Shown one piece after another: positions 33,632 to 43,361 of a stretch of 61,518 nucleotides of DNA. This DNA is from Campylobacter sp. MIT 99-7217 (GTDB lineage Bacteria; Campylobacterota; Campylobacteria; Campylobacterales; Campylobacteraceae), in assembly GCF_006864365.1 (NCBI RefSeq), contig NZ_QHLJ01000008.1, forward strand, positions 1-61,518. The letters run 5' to 3'. The position numbers and the translations under genes were made by a program. The notes below the pieces were generated by a model. That model saw nothing but the letters and a program-made list of their open reading frames with translations. It did not search any database and was not told the DNA's origin. Numbering within the stretch: position 1 is the first letter of the stretch; each line of letters starts with the position of its first letter.

Positions 33632-34660
33632 CTATTCTATCATTTCATCAGCTTCGCCTGTTTGCACTAAGCCTTGCTCTGCTAGCTTTTGCACGACCTC
33701 TACCACTTTTCTTTGGCTTTCTTCCACATCTTTTACACGCACAGCACCTAAAAAGCCCATTTCCTCAAGGAAAGCCTCACTCGCACGGCTTGACATATTA
33801 GCAAGGAATTTTTGCTTAAGCTCCTCGCTAGCTCCTTTTAAGCCTACCATTAAATCTCTTTTATCGGCTACTTTTAAAATTTCTCTTATAGCTTGAGTGC
33901 CAAGTTTTGAAATATCATCAAAGGTAAACATCAAATCCTTAATGGTTTCAGCAAGTTTTTCATCGCTTTGTTCGATATAAGTAATGGTTGATTTTGAAGC
34001 CTTTTGACCCAAGCGGTTAAGTACTTCAGCAACAGCTCTTGGACCACCCACTTCGACCTTATAAGAAGCAAGGCTTTCAAGTTTGCTCTCAAGCACGGCA
34101 GAAACCCTTTTTACGATGCTTGGAGAAATATCGCCTAAATTTGCCATTCTTATCACAACCTCAGCCCTAAGCTCATCACTAAAATATTCAAGCGTTTCAG
34201 CTGCGTGTATGCTATCCATATGAGCTAGGATTAAGGCTATAGTTTGAGGGTGTTCTTTGGTGATAAAATCTGCTAATTGTTGTGGTTTGATTTGGGCTAA
34301 GTATGCAAAATTTTGATTATTTTCCATACTTTTGGTAAGTTTTTCTAAGATTTTATTGGCTATGTCAGGACCAAAAGTGCGGTAAAGTATTTCTTTAGCG
34401 TAATCAAGACCACCGCTTTTAATGTATTGATTGGATTGAAGTAGGGTGTAAAATTCTTCTAAAACAGCCGTGGCTACTGATTTATCCACCTGTTTAGCCA
34501 TAGCAATATAACGAGAAACCTCAGTTATAACATTAATATCCATATGAGAGAATAAAACTGTAGTCGTATCTTCTCCTAGTTGAATCAAAAATATCGCTAT
34601 TTTTTCGGAAGTAGAAAGATCATCATAGATCATTTTTTGTTCTTCAGAAAGCTTTATCAT
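33632..34660 (-). CDS. fliG: Flagellar motor switch protein FliG
   Basis: FliG is the C-ring protein that contacts the stators. The 342-residue sequence has the three-domain family structure: N-terminal SEKIAIFLIQLGEDTTTVLFSHM, middle KEHPQTIALILAHM with the EHPQ motif, and C-terminal FTFDDISKLGTQAIREILK with the charged torque helix. It overlaps fliF by 1 nt. Confidence 0.97.
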   Translation of the reverse strand: MIKLSEEQKMIYDDLSTSEKIAIFLIQLGEDTTTVLFSHMDINVITEVSRYIAMAKQVDKSVATAVLEEFYTLLQSNQYIKSGGLDYAKEILYRTFGPDIANKILEKLTKSMENNQNFAYLAQIKPQQLADFITKEHPQTIALILAHMDSIHAAETLEYFSDELRAEVVIRMANLGDISPSIVKRVSAVLESKLESLASYKVEVGGPRAVAEVLNRLGQKASKSTITYIEQSDEKLAETIKDLMFTFDDISKLGTQAIREILKVADKRDLMVGLKGASEELKQKFLANMSSRASEAFLEEMGFLGAVRVKDVEESQRKVVEVVQKLAEQGLVQTGEADEMIE

Positions 34661-36354
34661 TACATATCCTTACCAACTGATTCTTTATACTCTGCATCAT
34701 TTTCAACCAAGGTTTGAAGCAAGGTTGCCACTTCTTCACTCTTATCCGTAACAAGTTCTTTGAGCTTTTCAAGTAAGATATCATATTGCAATGCATCTTC
34801 GTTGAATCCCTCTCCAAAGCCAAGTTGCTCTTCGACTTTTTTTCTTGCAGCATTAAATTTCTCTAGAGCATCTTCAGCATCATCAATGATTCCTTCCTCA
34901 GCACGCATTTGTTCTTCGGCTGCAGCCACATCTTCGAGCATTTTCTTTGTAAATGGAGCGATAACTTTTTTGTAAAAAATGAAAAGTAAAATCGCTGCAA
35001 TAAAATACTTAGCAGGCGGAATGAAAGGTTCGATAAACCTTGAATAAAAGGTTTTTACTTGACTTTCAACCTTGACACTTGGGCGGTCAAATTCTAAATT
35101 TGTTACGGTTACTTGATCGCCCCTTGCGGCATTATAATTGATCGTATCTTGAACCACTCTTGTAATGTTTTGAATTTGAGCCTCACTCAAAGGCACATAC
35201 TCTGTTTTTACTTCTCCATTTTCATCGGTGGTATTTTGGTATTTACCATCTATCATAACAGCAGCTGTTGTTCTAATAACCGTTGCAAAAGCTTTTTGGG
35301 TGTTGGTAATGGTTTTTGAGATTTCATTATTGGTTGTTACCTGATTTTTCTTACTCCAATCAATCTGCCCATTTCCATCAAGCCCTTCAACAGGTCCTAT
35401 ATTCGACACAGCTCCTGGAACTCCTTGCACGCTAGGATCTTTCCTGCCTTGTCTTTCTTCATTGAGGGTTTGCTCACTACGAACAACGGTATTTGGATCA
35501 TAAATTTCACTTTGTGATTGCACCTTAGAAAAATCATACTCGATATTTACATTAGCTACGACCTTATCAGCACCACCTGCAAATCTTGCTAAAACATTGA
35601 CAATTTTTTCCTCAAGCTCTCTTTCATGATCTCTTTTGTATTGAATTTGTGCTAAAACCACTTCACTATCATAAGCACCTTGTACATCTAAAGGTTGCCC
35701 TCTTTGATCGGCAATCTTAACATTTTCAGGTAAAAGTTTTGGCACTGAAGAAGCCACTATGGACTTAATCCCATCAATTTGTTTTGTGGTAAGTTTTAAA
35801 CCCTCTTTGATATTGACAACAACAGCAGCTGTTGGAGGAGTTTGTCTTTCGACAAAAACACTTTCTTTAGGTAAGGCTATAAAAACACTGGCTCTTTGGA
35901 TAGGCTCTAGACTCTCTATAGCTCTTGCAAGCTCAGTTTGAATAGCTCTTAAATACTTGATCCTTTCAGCCTCAGAAGTCGCTCCAAATTCTTGTTGGTC
36001 ATAGCCTTCCCAGCCCATTTTACTATCTTTGATCAAGCCCTCGCTTGCGATCATCATTCTTTGTCTAGCGACTTGATCTTGCGGAACGAGTATAGTTCTT
36101 TCATTTTGTAATCTATAAGGAACTCCCGTTTGCTCAAGTTTTGCTACGATAGCAGCTGAGTTACTCGCGTCTGTATTTTCTACCAAGACAACATAGCTAT
36201 TTGTATCAGCAGATCCTCCTCCTTTGTAAAGTGCTAAAAACACTAAAAAAGCAATGACAAGGACAATAGAAGCGGCGATAACAATGCGTTGTTTTTTTGT
36301 GAGATTTTGATAAAGTTGCCCCACTTGGTGGAGCATATTTTTAAACTCTTCCAT
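34660..36354 (-). CDS. fliF: Flagellar MS-ring protein FliF
   Basis: FliF forms the inner-membrane MS ring. The 564-residue protein has membrane helices near residues 22-43 and 445-465 flanking a periplasmic part with LNEERQGRKDPSVQG-type linker and ring-building motifs (EGLIKDSKMGWEGYDQQEFG). The C-terminal cytoplasmic acidic tail binds FliG. It is the first gene of fliF-fliG-fliH-dxs and has a clear -10 box upstream. Confidence 0.97.
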   Translation of the reverse strand: MEEFKNMLHQVGQLYQNLTKKQRIVIAASIVLVIAFLVFLALYKGGGSADTNSYVVLVENTDASNSAAIVAKLEQTGVPYRLQNERTILVPQDQVARQRMMIASEGLIKDSKMGWEGYDQQEFGATSEAERIKYLRAIQTELARAIESLEPIQRASVFIALPKESVFVERQTPPTAAVVVNIKEGLKLTTKQIDGIKSIVASSVPKLLPENVKIADQRGQPLDVQGAYDSEVVLAQIQYKRDHERELEEKIVNVLARFAGGADKVVANVNIEYDFSKVQSQSEIYDPNTVVRSEQTLNEERQGRKDPSVQGVPGAVSNIGPVEGLDGNGQIDWSKKNQVTTNNEISKTITNTQKAFATVIRTTAAVMIDGKYQNTTDENGEVKTEYVPLSEAQIQNITRVVQDTINYNAARGDQVTVTNLEFDRPSVKVESQVKTFYSRFIEPFIPPAKYFIAAILLFIFYKKVIAPFTKKMLEDVAAAEEQMRAEEGIIDDAEDALEKFNAARKKVEEQLGFGEGFNEDALQYDILLEKLKELVTDKSEEVATLLQTLVENDAEYKESVGKDM

Positions 36355-36684
36355 TCAATCTATCCTAAAAATCGCTAAAATTTCGCACTATTATACACTA
36401 TCTTAAGCCATTTTTCAGCTCTTTTTGTTAAAAAAATGCTAAAAAATGTATTTTTGCGGATAAATTTACAAAATTTTCTTTATATTCTTAGGATATTTCA
36501 TAAATTTTCCTTACTTTTTCGCCGATCTTGCACTTTGTAAGGTTTAAGATAAAGGATAATATTAATCCATTTTTAAATTTTCTTTGATAATAATCACATT
36601 TGTGCCGAGTATTTTTTGATAAAAATTTTCAATAGGAGAAAATTTAATGAAAATACCAAAGTAAATTTTGAAGCTTAAACTAAG
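36355..36684. other. 330-bp gap between hisC and fliF
   Basis: Besides the fliF promoter at its left end, this AT-rich gap holds a Fur-like palindrome (TGATAATAATCA, 36585-36596) and, 38 nt further, AGGAGA plus a 5-codon frame MKIPK (36647-36664). These may be the regulatory remnant of a lost plus-strand gene. No larger gene is visible. Confidence 0.4.
36390..36395 (-). promoter_or_regulatory. -10 box of the fliF operon
   Basis: On the minus strand the sequence reads TATAAT, 35 nt before the fliF ATG; a standard sigma-70 box. It drives fliF-fliG-fliH-dxs. Confidence 0.65.
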
Positions 36685-37782
36685 CTAAGCTCTTAAAATA
36701 TTTTCAAATTCTTCGAAGAAACGATCATTTTCATAAGGCGTTCCTATAGTTATACGCATAGCATTTAAACCATAACTTTTTAAATTTCTCACTATTATAC
36801 CTTTTTTAAGCAATTTTTCAGACAGATCAGAGCTTTCTTTTTCATCAAAAAAATAAGTGATAAAATTCGTATAACTCTCAATGCTCTTAAAAGAATGCTT
36901 CTTAGCAAATTCCTCGTATCTTTTCATCTGCGAGAAGTTATTTTCCAAGGTTTTTTGACAAAAATCCTCATCATCAAGCGCGCCAACAGCTGCTTTTAAA
37001 GCCAAATTGCTCACATTAAAAGGCGCTCTAAGTTTATACAAAGCACTGATAATTTCAGCCCCGCCAAGCCCATAACCTATCCTAAGTCCTGCTAAGCCAT
37101 AAAGCTTAGAAAAGGTGCCAAGGTAAAGTACATTGCTAAAGTTCTCAAGTAAGCTTTTAGGCTCTAAATGCTTAGTTTTATCCTTAAAACTTGCAAATTC
37201 ATTATAAGCTGCATCGATGATAACAAGGCAGTTAGGATCAATTTCTTTGATGAAGTTTTCAAGCTCTAAGGCACTTGGGCACTCGCCCAAGGGATTGTTT
37301 GGAACGCATAAAAAAATGATAGCAATTTCATCTTTATGCTTGTAGTAAGCTTCTTTAAATTCAGCCAAATCATGCGTTAAAGACCTTGTCTTGTAGCATT
37401 TTGCCGCGCATTGCTTGGCATAAATTTCATACATCGCAAAAGTAACTCCAGCTTGCAAAAAGGCATTTTTAGAATTTAGCTTTGCATGAATTGCTAATTC
37501 TATCACTTGATCGCTTCCAGCACCGATAATAATATTCTCATTTTTTAAGCCAAATTTAGAGCTAAGCTTTGCTTTTAGTTCGCTCATGCTATCATCAGGA
37601 TACAAATGTGCCTTAGCTGCATTTTCTTGCAAGATCTTTTGTACCTTAGGCGAAGTGCCAAAGGGATTTTCATTGCTGGCTAGCTTGATAACTTCTTTAA
37701 CGCCGTATTCTCTAGCAATCACTTCGATATCCTTGCCGGGTTCGTAATTTGAGAGCTTTTTTAAAACTTCATTAAATTGCAT
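36685..37782 (-). CDS. hisC: Histidinol-phosphate aminotransferase
   Basis: The 365-residue PLP enzyme converts imidazole acetol phosphate to histidinol phosphate. Key segments: [14 protein letters not shown] (substrate entrance), [18 protein letters not shown] with the PLP Asp/Tyr, and [16 protein letters not shown] holding the Schiff-base Lys. It lies 12 nt after pheA, and may also act on aromatic keto acids, which would suit that neighbour. Confidence 0.94.
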   Translation of the reverse strand: MQFNEVLKKLSNYEPGKDIEVIAREYGVKEVIKLASNENPFGTSPKVQKILQENAAKAHLYPDDSMSELKAKLSSKFGLKNENIIIGAGSDQVIELAIHAKLNSKNAFLQAGVTFAMYEIYAKQCAAKCYKTRSLTHDLAEFKEAYYKHKDEIAIIFLCVPNNPLGECPSALELENFIKEIDPNCLVIIDAAYNEFASFKDKTKHLEPKSLLENFSNVLYLGTFSKLYGLAGLRIGYGLGGAEIISALYKLRAPFNVSNLALKAAVGALDDEDFCQKTLENNFSQMKRYEEFAKKHSFKSIESYTNFITYFFDEKESSDLSEKLLKKGIIVRNLKSYGLNAMRITIGTPYENDRFFEEFENILRA

Positions 37783-37794
37783 GTTTTTCTCCTT

Positions 37795-38862
37795 TTAATT
37801 TTTCTCTGCATTAAGATAAGATCCAAGCCAAATAACTTGCTCAACACCTTCCAAGGCTCTTTTAACATTCTCATCATCAATATGACCCTCAAAGTCTATA
37901 TAAAAGCTATGTAAAAACTCCTTTGACTTAACAGGGCGTGATTCAAGCTTGGTAAGATTAATATTTTCTTTTTTAAACTGCTCTAAAAGCAAGAAAAGCC
38001 CTCCGGGTTTATGTGCTGTATGTGCTAAAATGGAAGTTTTGCAATTTGGCAAGCTTGGATTTTTAATATCACTTAGGATCAAAAAACGGGTGCGATTTGC
38101 TAGATTATCCTCAATCTTTTCAAACAAAACAGGCACATTAAAAAGCTTGGCTGCGATTTTAGAACAAATAGCAGCTGAGTTTTTATCCTTTGAGGCTAGA
38201 AAGGCTGCGTTTGCTGTTGATTTAGCAGGGACAAACTCAGCCCCCATAAGCTCGTGGCTTTCAAGGAAATTTCTGCATTGATTATAAGCTTGTGGGTGAG
38301 AATAAACTCGAGCAAGTTCTTTTAAATTTTCATTAATGCTAACAAAAGAGTGATGAATGTCTAGGTAAAGCTCAGCAAAGATCTTAAGCTCGCTGTATTT
38401 TCCAAGGCAGTCTAAGGTAAGCCCAACTGCACCTTCAGTATTATTTTCAATGGGAACTACTCCATAATTTGCCTCTTTATTTACAAGTTCTTTAAAAACA
38501 TCTTCTATGCTAGCTAGGGCTGTGTAAGAGCTCATAGCACCAAAACGGCTTCTTGCAGCTTGATGAGTGTAAGTTCCCTCAGGTCCAAGATAAGCAACCT
38601 TTTGAGGCTTTTCTAAATTCCTTGAAACAGCAAAGATTTCTCCATAAATGGCCTCAATAGCGTTTAAATTTAAAAGCCCCTTGTTTTGCTCTTTAAGCCT
38701 TTTTATAATGGCTCTTTCTCTTTCAGGGCGGTAAATACTGCCTCCACTTTGCATTTTAAGCTCGCCTATGCTTTTTACATAGTTCATTCTTTCATTTAAA
38801 AGTCTTAGAATTTCATCATCAACCTTGTCGATTTTATCTCTAAATTCTTTTATTTTAGGCAT
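37795..38862 (-). CDS. pheA: Bifunctional chorismate mutase/prephenate dehydratase
   Basis: Phenylalanine biosynthesis enzyme of 355 residues. Residues 1-85 form a chorismate mutase AroQ domain (RDKIDKVDDEILRLLNERM). The dehydratase follows (VAYLGPEGTYTHQAA ... VVPIENNTEGAVG ... NRTRFLIL), and the C-terminal ACT domain (HKPGGLFLLLEQFKKENINLTKLESRP) gives phenylalanine feedback. It overlaps the HAD phosphatase gene by 13 nt. Confidence 0.96.
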   Translation of the reverse strand: MPKIKEFRDKIDKVDDEILRLLNERMNYVKSIGELKMQSGGSIYRPERERAIIKRLKEQNKGLLNLNAIEAIYGEIFAVSRNLEKPQKVAYLGPEGTYTHQAARSRFGAMSSYTALASIEDVFKELVNKEANYGVVPIENNTEGAVGLTLDCLGKYSELKIFAELYLDIHHSFVSINENLKELARVYSHPQAYNQCRNFLESHELMGAEFVPAKSTANAAFLASKDKNSAAICSKIAAKLFNVPVLFEKIEDNLANRTRFLILSDIKNPSLPNCKTSILAHTAHKPGGLFLLLEQFKKENINLTKLESRPVKSKEFLHSFYIDFEGHIDDENVKRALEGVEQVIWLGSYLNAEKN

Positions 38863-39638
38863 TCAAGCTCCTTTAAAATCTGCAAAACACTAGGATAAAC
38901 CCCATCTAAAAAGCTCTTATCAAGCCCATCGCTACTACTTAACTTCCCACTTAAAACAAGCTTTGTTTTCATTCCAAGCCTTTTAGCCTCTATCAAATCG
39001 CCCTTATAATCATCGCTAATTATCGTAATATCTTTAAACTCAGCCCTTTCATCTTGCTTTTTAAGTAAATTTAAAGCTTCCTTATAAAAAGCAAGGCTTG
39101 GCTTCCCCACGACCTCGTATTTTAAATCACAAGCATATTTTAGCATGTGCATGATAGCACCAACTCCGGGGTAAGAAAGTCCGTCCTTTTTATAAATGCT
39201 TGTTTCATGCATGGCTATGACTTTGACGCCTTTTTTGGCTAGTTCTATCATCTTGGCAAAATCTTTAAAGTTAAAGCCGTCCCAGCTAGCTATCAAAAGA
39301 GCTTGTGGGCTTTGGAAATCAAGCTTAAAGCCTAAATTTTCAAGACTTTGCAAAAAAGGCTCGCTTCCAAAGGCAGCTATATTTTCATAGGGCTTAGCTT
39401 TAAAAAGCTTCCTCATAAGAGTACTTAGAACAAAAAAGGGATCGATATAAGCATTTTCTTTTATCGCAAGTTCTTTTTGCCTTAAAATTTGCAAAAAATC
39501 AAGCTTTTTGGTGTTATTTGTGATGATGACATAAGGGAGTTTTTTTAAATTTAAATGCTCAATCAACTGCTTTGCTCCCTCGATCAAGCTTTTGTCTTTA
39601 TCACTAAGAAGGGTCCCTTGCACATCTAGGAAAAACAT
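38850..39638 (-). CDS. HAD-superfamily sugar-phosphatase-like hydrolase (NagD-like)
   Basis: The 262-residue protein begins FFLDVQGTLL, the HAD motif I (D-x-Q/D-G-T) with Gln at the second catalytic position rather than Asp, then has ITNNT (motif II), a cap domain, and ITIISDDYKGDLIEAKRLGM (motif IV). The overall plan matches NagD/p-nitrophenyl phosphatases. The altered DVQ motif may lower activity. It lies between pheA and the HNH endonuclease gene, whose stop overlaps its start by 1 nt (TAATG). Confidence 0.8.
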   Translation of the reverse strand: MFFLDVQGTLLSDKDKSLIEGAKQLIEHLNLKKLPYVIITNNTKKLDFLQILRQKELAIKENAYIDPFFVLSTLMRKLFKAKPYENIAAFGSEPFLQSLENLGFKLDFQSPQALLIASWDGFNFKDFAKMIELAKKGVKVIAMHETSIYKKDGLSYPGVGAIMHMLKYACDLKYEVVGKPSLAFYKEALNLLKKQDERAEFKDITIISDDYKGDLIEAKRLGMKTKLVLSGKLSSSDGLDKSFLDGVYPSVLQILKELECLK

Positions 39639-40231
39639 TAATTATCCTTTTTCCATACTATGTGCCCATTAATATTATATTTTTCATAAATGCTTAAAAG
39701 CTCTTCTAAAAAAGCTACAAGCTCATTTTCTTTATTTTCCTTGGCACTTTCTAGCATTCTTATAAACATTTTTTTACCGGTTTTTGTTTGCTTTAAATTC
39801 TTCTTTAAAAAATTATGCCTACTACAAAGTGTTTGACCATTTTCTAAACTTGCTTTTCCCCCCAAATCCTTAGGCTTTATATGATCTACATGTAGTTCTA
39901 CACCTTCTTTTTGACCCATACCACAAATCACGCACTTGTAATCATCTCTTTGCAAAATTTGCTTTTTCAAAGCTGGTGTAAAATCCTCTAAATCCTCTCT
40001 TAAATTTACAAAATTTGGATCATAACGATAAATTCCTTTGTTGATTTTTTGCAAATAACCCTTTTGATGTAAGCTTCTAATACCTCTATCCGGATCTCTA
40101 AAAACTTTGCCTGTTCTTTTATACCATTCTTTTGTTAGCCAATCTACTACCTCAGGGTGAGAAATATCTTTATTCGCATTTGCTTTAAAAAACTCCATTA
40201 TTAAATCAAGCTGAGAAAAAGCTTTTTTCAT
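39638..40231 (-). CDS. HNH restriction endonuclease (putative)
   Basis: The 197-residue protein has an N-terminal winged-helix-like part (about 1-85, FFKANANKDISHPEVVDWL, RGIRSLHQKGYLQKINKG) and a C-terminal HNH nuclease: C100-x2-C103, H114-x-D116-H117 (HVDHIKP), N131, and C136-x2-H139. The two CxxC/CxxH pairs would hold a structural zinc. Its stop overlaps the HAD start and its start abuts the stop of the next methyltransferase gene. This pairing makes it the likely restriction subunit. A 6-G run on the coding strand (39851-39856 region) is too short to call phase-variable. Confidence 0.8.
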   Translation of the reverse strand: MKKAFSQLDLIMEFFKANANKDISHPEVVDWLTKEWYKRTGKVFRDPDRGIRSLHQKGYLQKINKGIYRYDPNFVNLREDLEDFTPALKKQILQRDDYKCVICGMGQKEGVELHVDHIKPKDLGGKASLENGQTLCSRHNFLKKNLKQTKTGKKMFIRMLESAKENKENELVAFLEELLSIYEKYNINGHIVWKKDN

Positions 40232-41026
40232 TTAAAATAAGTTCCTTTCATCTAAAATTCTTTTTCTTGCAAGTTTGCAATAATCCTTATCAAGTTCAAA
40301 TCCAATACCTAAGCGATTATTTGACAAAGCTTCCAAAAGTGTAGTACCACTGCCACAAAAGGGATCTAAAACTGTATCACCCACAAAGGAAAAAAGCTTT
40401 ATACAGCGTCTTGGTAACTCTCTGGGAAAGGGTGCTGGGTGACCTATTCGTTTTTTTGACTCTCCATTAAATTGCCAAAGTCCATTCGTCCAAGCCATAA
40501 ATTCTTCCTTGCTTATATCACTTACTCCCTTAATTTTTTTCTTCCATTCCTCTTTATAAAGCACTAAAATAAGCTCTACAGAGGCTATAATGTAAGGAGC
40601 TGAAGCACTAAGCCAAGATCCCCAAGCAGTGCGGCGTGAGATATTACCCTCATTCCAAATAATAGTGCTATGATATTTCCAACCTATTTTTTTAGCAAGT
40701 TGCGTAATATCAGCACCCACGCTTTGAACTCCACCTTTATTTTTATCTAAGGGAACATTAAGGCAAAGTCTAGCCCTATTTTTTGCCCAAAAATAGCAAT
40801 TTTTAAGCCATTGATGAGTGAAATTTAAATACTCATCGTAGCTTAAATTATCATCATTTGAACTATAGTCAATACCAACATTATAAGGTGGAGAAGTAAC
40901 AATTAAATCTATACTTTCTTCTTTCAAAAGAGTTTTATCTAAGGAATTTGCATGATAAATTTTGATCTTATCTTCAGTAAAAAATAAGCTTTTTTCTTTG
41001 CTTTTTAAGCTTTCTTGTGCTAGCAT
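40232..41026 (-). CDS. Beta-class DNA methyltransferase (N6-A or N4-C)
   Basis: The 264-residue enzyme has the catalytic motif TSPPY (44-48) before the AdoMet motif DPFCGSGTT (221-229), i.e. the beta-class order. TSPPY occurs in N4-cytosine and some N6-adenine enzymes, so the modified base is not settled. GHPAPFPRELPRRCIKLFS just before motif I is also family-typical. It abuts the HNH endonuclease gene with no spacer and lies 3 nt after lysA. Target sequence unknown. Confidence 0.9.
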   Translation of the reverse strand: MLAQESLKSKEKSLFFTEDKIKIYHANSLDKTLLKEESIDLIVTSPPYNVGIDYSSNDDNLSYDEYLNFTHQWLKNCYFWAKNRARLCLNVPLDKNKGGVQSVGADITQLAKKIGWKYHSTIIWNEGNISRRTAWGSWLSASAPYIIASVELILVLYKEEWKKKIKGVSDISKEEFMAWTNGLWQFNGESKKRIGHPAPFPRELPRRCIKLFSFVGDTVLDPFCGSGTTLLEALSNNRLGIGFELDKDYCKLARKRILDERNLF

Positions 41027-41029
41027 TTT

Positions 41030-42238
41030 TTACCCTTTTAAACACTCAAGCTCTAAGGCAATTTGATCCTCAAAGCTTTCTCTTTTTCTAATGAGCCTTA
41101 TTTTGCCATTTTCAAGGGCAAGTTCGCAAACTTTATTTCTGCTATTATAATTACTGCTCATTGAAAAGCCATAAGCTCCGGCATTTTTTATAAGCATGAT
41201 ATCGCCTTGCTTAGTGCTTGGCAAAGCTCTATCTTTGGCGAAAAAATCCCCACTTTCACAAATTCCACCCACCACATCACAAGGGCTTATTTCACCGCTT
41301 GAATAGGGCAAAATAATTTCGTGATAAGCATTATAAAGACTAGGACGGATAAGATCATTCATAGCCGCATCAACTATGATGAAGCGTTTATCCTCATTTT
41401 GCTTTTCATAAAGCACGGAAGTGATTAAAACGCCCGCTTTTCCAACCAAAAAGCGTCCTGGCTCAAGTCCTATGCTAAGATCAAGCCCCTTTAAGGAAGC
41501 TAAAATCCCCTGCGCGTAATCATATAAATTCGGCTCAGGCTCGTTTTTTTCATAGCTTATGCCAAGCCCTCCTCCTATGTCAAAGAATTTAAGCTCTATT
41601 TTAAGTGCTTTTAGCTCTTTTACTAAGTTTGCGACTATGCTAGCAGCCTCAGCTATAGGAGCTGTGTTTAAAAGCTGAGAGCCTATGTGAAAATGCACAC
41701 CCACAGGCTCTAAAAACTCAGCCTTACTAGCATAAAGATAGATCTTTTTAGCCTCCTCAATGCTTACTCCAAATTTATCCTTTTTAAGCCCTGTTGAGAT
41801 ATAAGGGTGGGTTTTGGCATCTACATTTGGATTAACACGCACGCTGATTCTTGCTTTTTTGCCCATATTTTTGGCGATTTTTTCAAGCAAGAGCATTTCA
41901 GCATAACTTTCTAAATTTATATATAAAATATTATTTTCTAGGGCAAAATTAAGTTCATCTTCGCTTTTTCCTACCCCGCTAAAAATGATCTTATAAGGCT
42001 TTGCGCCCACCTTTAAGGCCCTTGCTATCTCGTTTTTGCTCACGCAATCAAAGCCACTATCAAGCTCACTAAGCATTTTTAAAAGGCTTAAATTTGAATT
42101 AGCCTTAAGAGCATAAAAAATTTGAGCTTTTCTTGCTTTAAAAGCTTCTTTTAGGGCAAAAAATCTTTGCTTAACCTCATCAAAATCATAAATATAAAAA
42201 GGAGTTTGATACTGCTGTTTTAATTTTTTATAGTCCAT
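41030..42238 (-). CDS. lysA: Diaminopimelate decarboxylase
   Basis: LysA makes lysine from meso-diaminopimelate. The 402-residue PLP enzyme shows FYALKANSNLSLLK (PLP Lys), the HFHIGSQ motif, GGGLGISY and a C-terminal GGICESGDFFAKDR with the catalytic Cys. It is followed 3 nt later by the methyltransferase gene; in C. jejuni it abuts the HAD gene instead (from memory). Confidence 0.97.
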   Translation of the reverse strand: MDYKKLKQQYQTPFYIYDFDEVKQRFFALKEAFKARKAQIFYALKANSNLSLLKMLSELDSGFDCVSKNEIARALKVGAKPYKIIFSGVGKSEDELNFALENNILYINLESYAEMLLLEKIAKNMGKKARISVRVNPNVDAKTHPYISTGLKKDKFGVSIEEAKKIYLYASKAEFLEPVGVHFHIGSQLLNTAPIAEAASIVANLVKELKALKIELKFFDIGGGLGISYEKNEPEPNLYDYAQGILASLKGLDLSIGLEPGRFLVGKAGVLITSVLYEKQNEDKRFIIVDAAMNDLIRPSLYNAYHEIILPYSSGEISPCDVVGGICESGDFFAKDRALPSTKQGDIMLIKNAGAYGFSMSSNYNSRNKVCELALENGKIRLIRKRESFEDQIALELECLKG

Positions 42239-42298
42239 TTAAAACCTTATTTATAAAAATGTCATTATATCCAAAAATGAACCTTTTTTAAGCTAAAA

Positions 42299-43360
42299 TC
42301 ATTTATGCTTACGAAAACTCATTAAGGCTGTAAGAGCTAAAAGTAAAACAGGCAGGATAATGCCTATTTCAGGGAGCAAAACCCTTCCTTCGCTTAGTCT
42401 TATAAGCAAAAAAAGTAAGCCCCAAATTCCAAGTACTACTATGAAAAATACAAAGCTTAAAAAAGCAAGATTAAAAAATCTTGCAGTGATAGGAAAAAAA
42501 TAATAAATAATAAGCATTAAAAAAGGCGCAAAAAATGGAGCAAAAATAAGTTTATAAAGCTCGGTTTTTACGCTCCAAATATTTACTCCTTGTTTTTGTA
42601 AGACAATGATGCTATCTAAAGCATCCATAATCGTATATGTGCTTTTGCTTGCTACACTTTCAATAAGCTTAGGTTTAAAATCATTTAAAGCTTGTAAATT
42701 TTTAAATTCTTTCACTTCAAGTCCTTTGCCTAAAAGTTCTAAATTTTCAGGAAAGCTTATACTTAAGCCATCTTCTAAGAGCCAAAAGCTATCTTGAAAA
42801 TTAGCTTTTTTAGCATCGATAACCTCGCTGATATTTAAATCCTTAAGAGAAAAAATTTTCATTCCCAAAACTTCATTTTTAGAAGGATCAAGGCTTTTGA
42901 TATAGATATAACTATCATCATATTTTATAAAAACATTATCGCTTTGTCTCATGAGTTCTGCATTATTTACGATATTTTTTTGATAAGAACTAGCATAAGC
43001 AAAGGGCGTAAAATTTAAAGCCACATAAATAAAACAAAAAAATAATGCCCATAAAAATGGGTATAAAATGATTAAATTTTTACTCAGTCCCAAGGCACAA
43101 AAGCTCACAAATTCATTGCTTCTAATGATAGAAATCATAGATAAAACCAAGGCAAAGATAAGTGCTACGGGTAAGATGTATTGAATGGCTGAGCATGCAA
43201 GAAATACTATATAAAGTAAAAATAAATTTGCAGCACTTGGCAAGTTTTGAAGATTAACGAGCAAATCAACGCTCAAAAAAAATGCCAGCAATCCAAAAAA
43301 AATAATAAAAAAATTCTTAAGATAAATTCCTGAAATAAATCTAAAAAAAACACTTTGCAT
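42299..43360 (-). CDS. LptF/LptG-family lipopolysaccharide export permease
   Basis: I prefer the ATG at 43360 (353 aa), immediately behind the pth stop, to the longer frame from 43390 that overlaps pth. Three hydrophobic segments lie at the N-terminus (LKNFFIIFFGLLAFFLSVDLL) with SNEFVSFCALGLS, the family's cytoplasmic loop, then a periplasmic beta-jellyroll (about 150-250) and three C-terminal helices. It should form the inner-membrane part of the LPS/LOS transporter. Confidence 0.88.
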   Translation of the reverse strand: MQSVFFRFISGIYLKNFFIIFFGLLAFFLSVDLLVNLQNLPSAANLFLLYIVFLACSAIQYILPVALIFALVLSMISIIRSNEFVSFCALGLSKNLIILYPFLWALFFCFIYVALNFTPFAYASSYQKNIVNNAELMRQSDNVFIKYDDSYIYIKSLDPSKNEVLGMKIFSLKDLNISEVIDAKKANFQDSFWLLEDGLSISFPENLELLGKGLEVKEFKNLQALNDFKPKLIESVASKSTYTIMDALDSIIVLQKQGVNIWSVKTELYKLIFAPFFAPFLMLIIYYFFPITARFFNLAFLSFVFFIVVLGIWGLLFLLIRLSEGRVLLPEIGIILPVLLLALTALMSFRKHK

Positions 43361-43361
43361 G

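Noticed and set aside
36647-36664. Five-codon frame MKIPK as a gene
   Set aside because: Too short to support; kept only as part of the regulatory remnant idea.
39845-39860. Six-C run in the HNH endonuclease gene as a phase-variable tract
   Set aside because: Six bases are too short compared with typical Campylobacter G/C tracts of eight or more.
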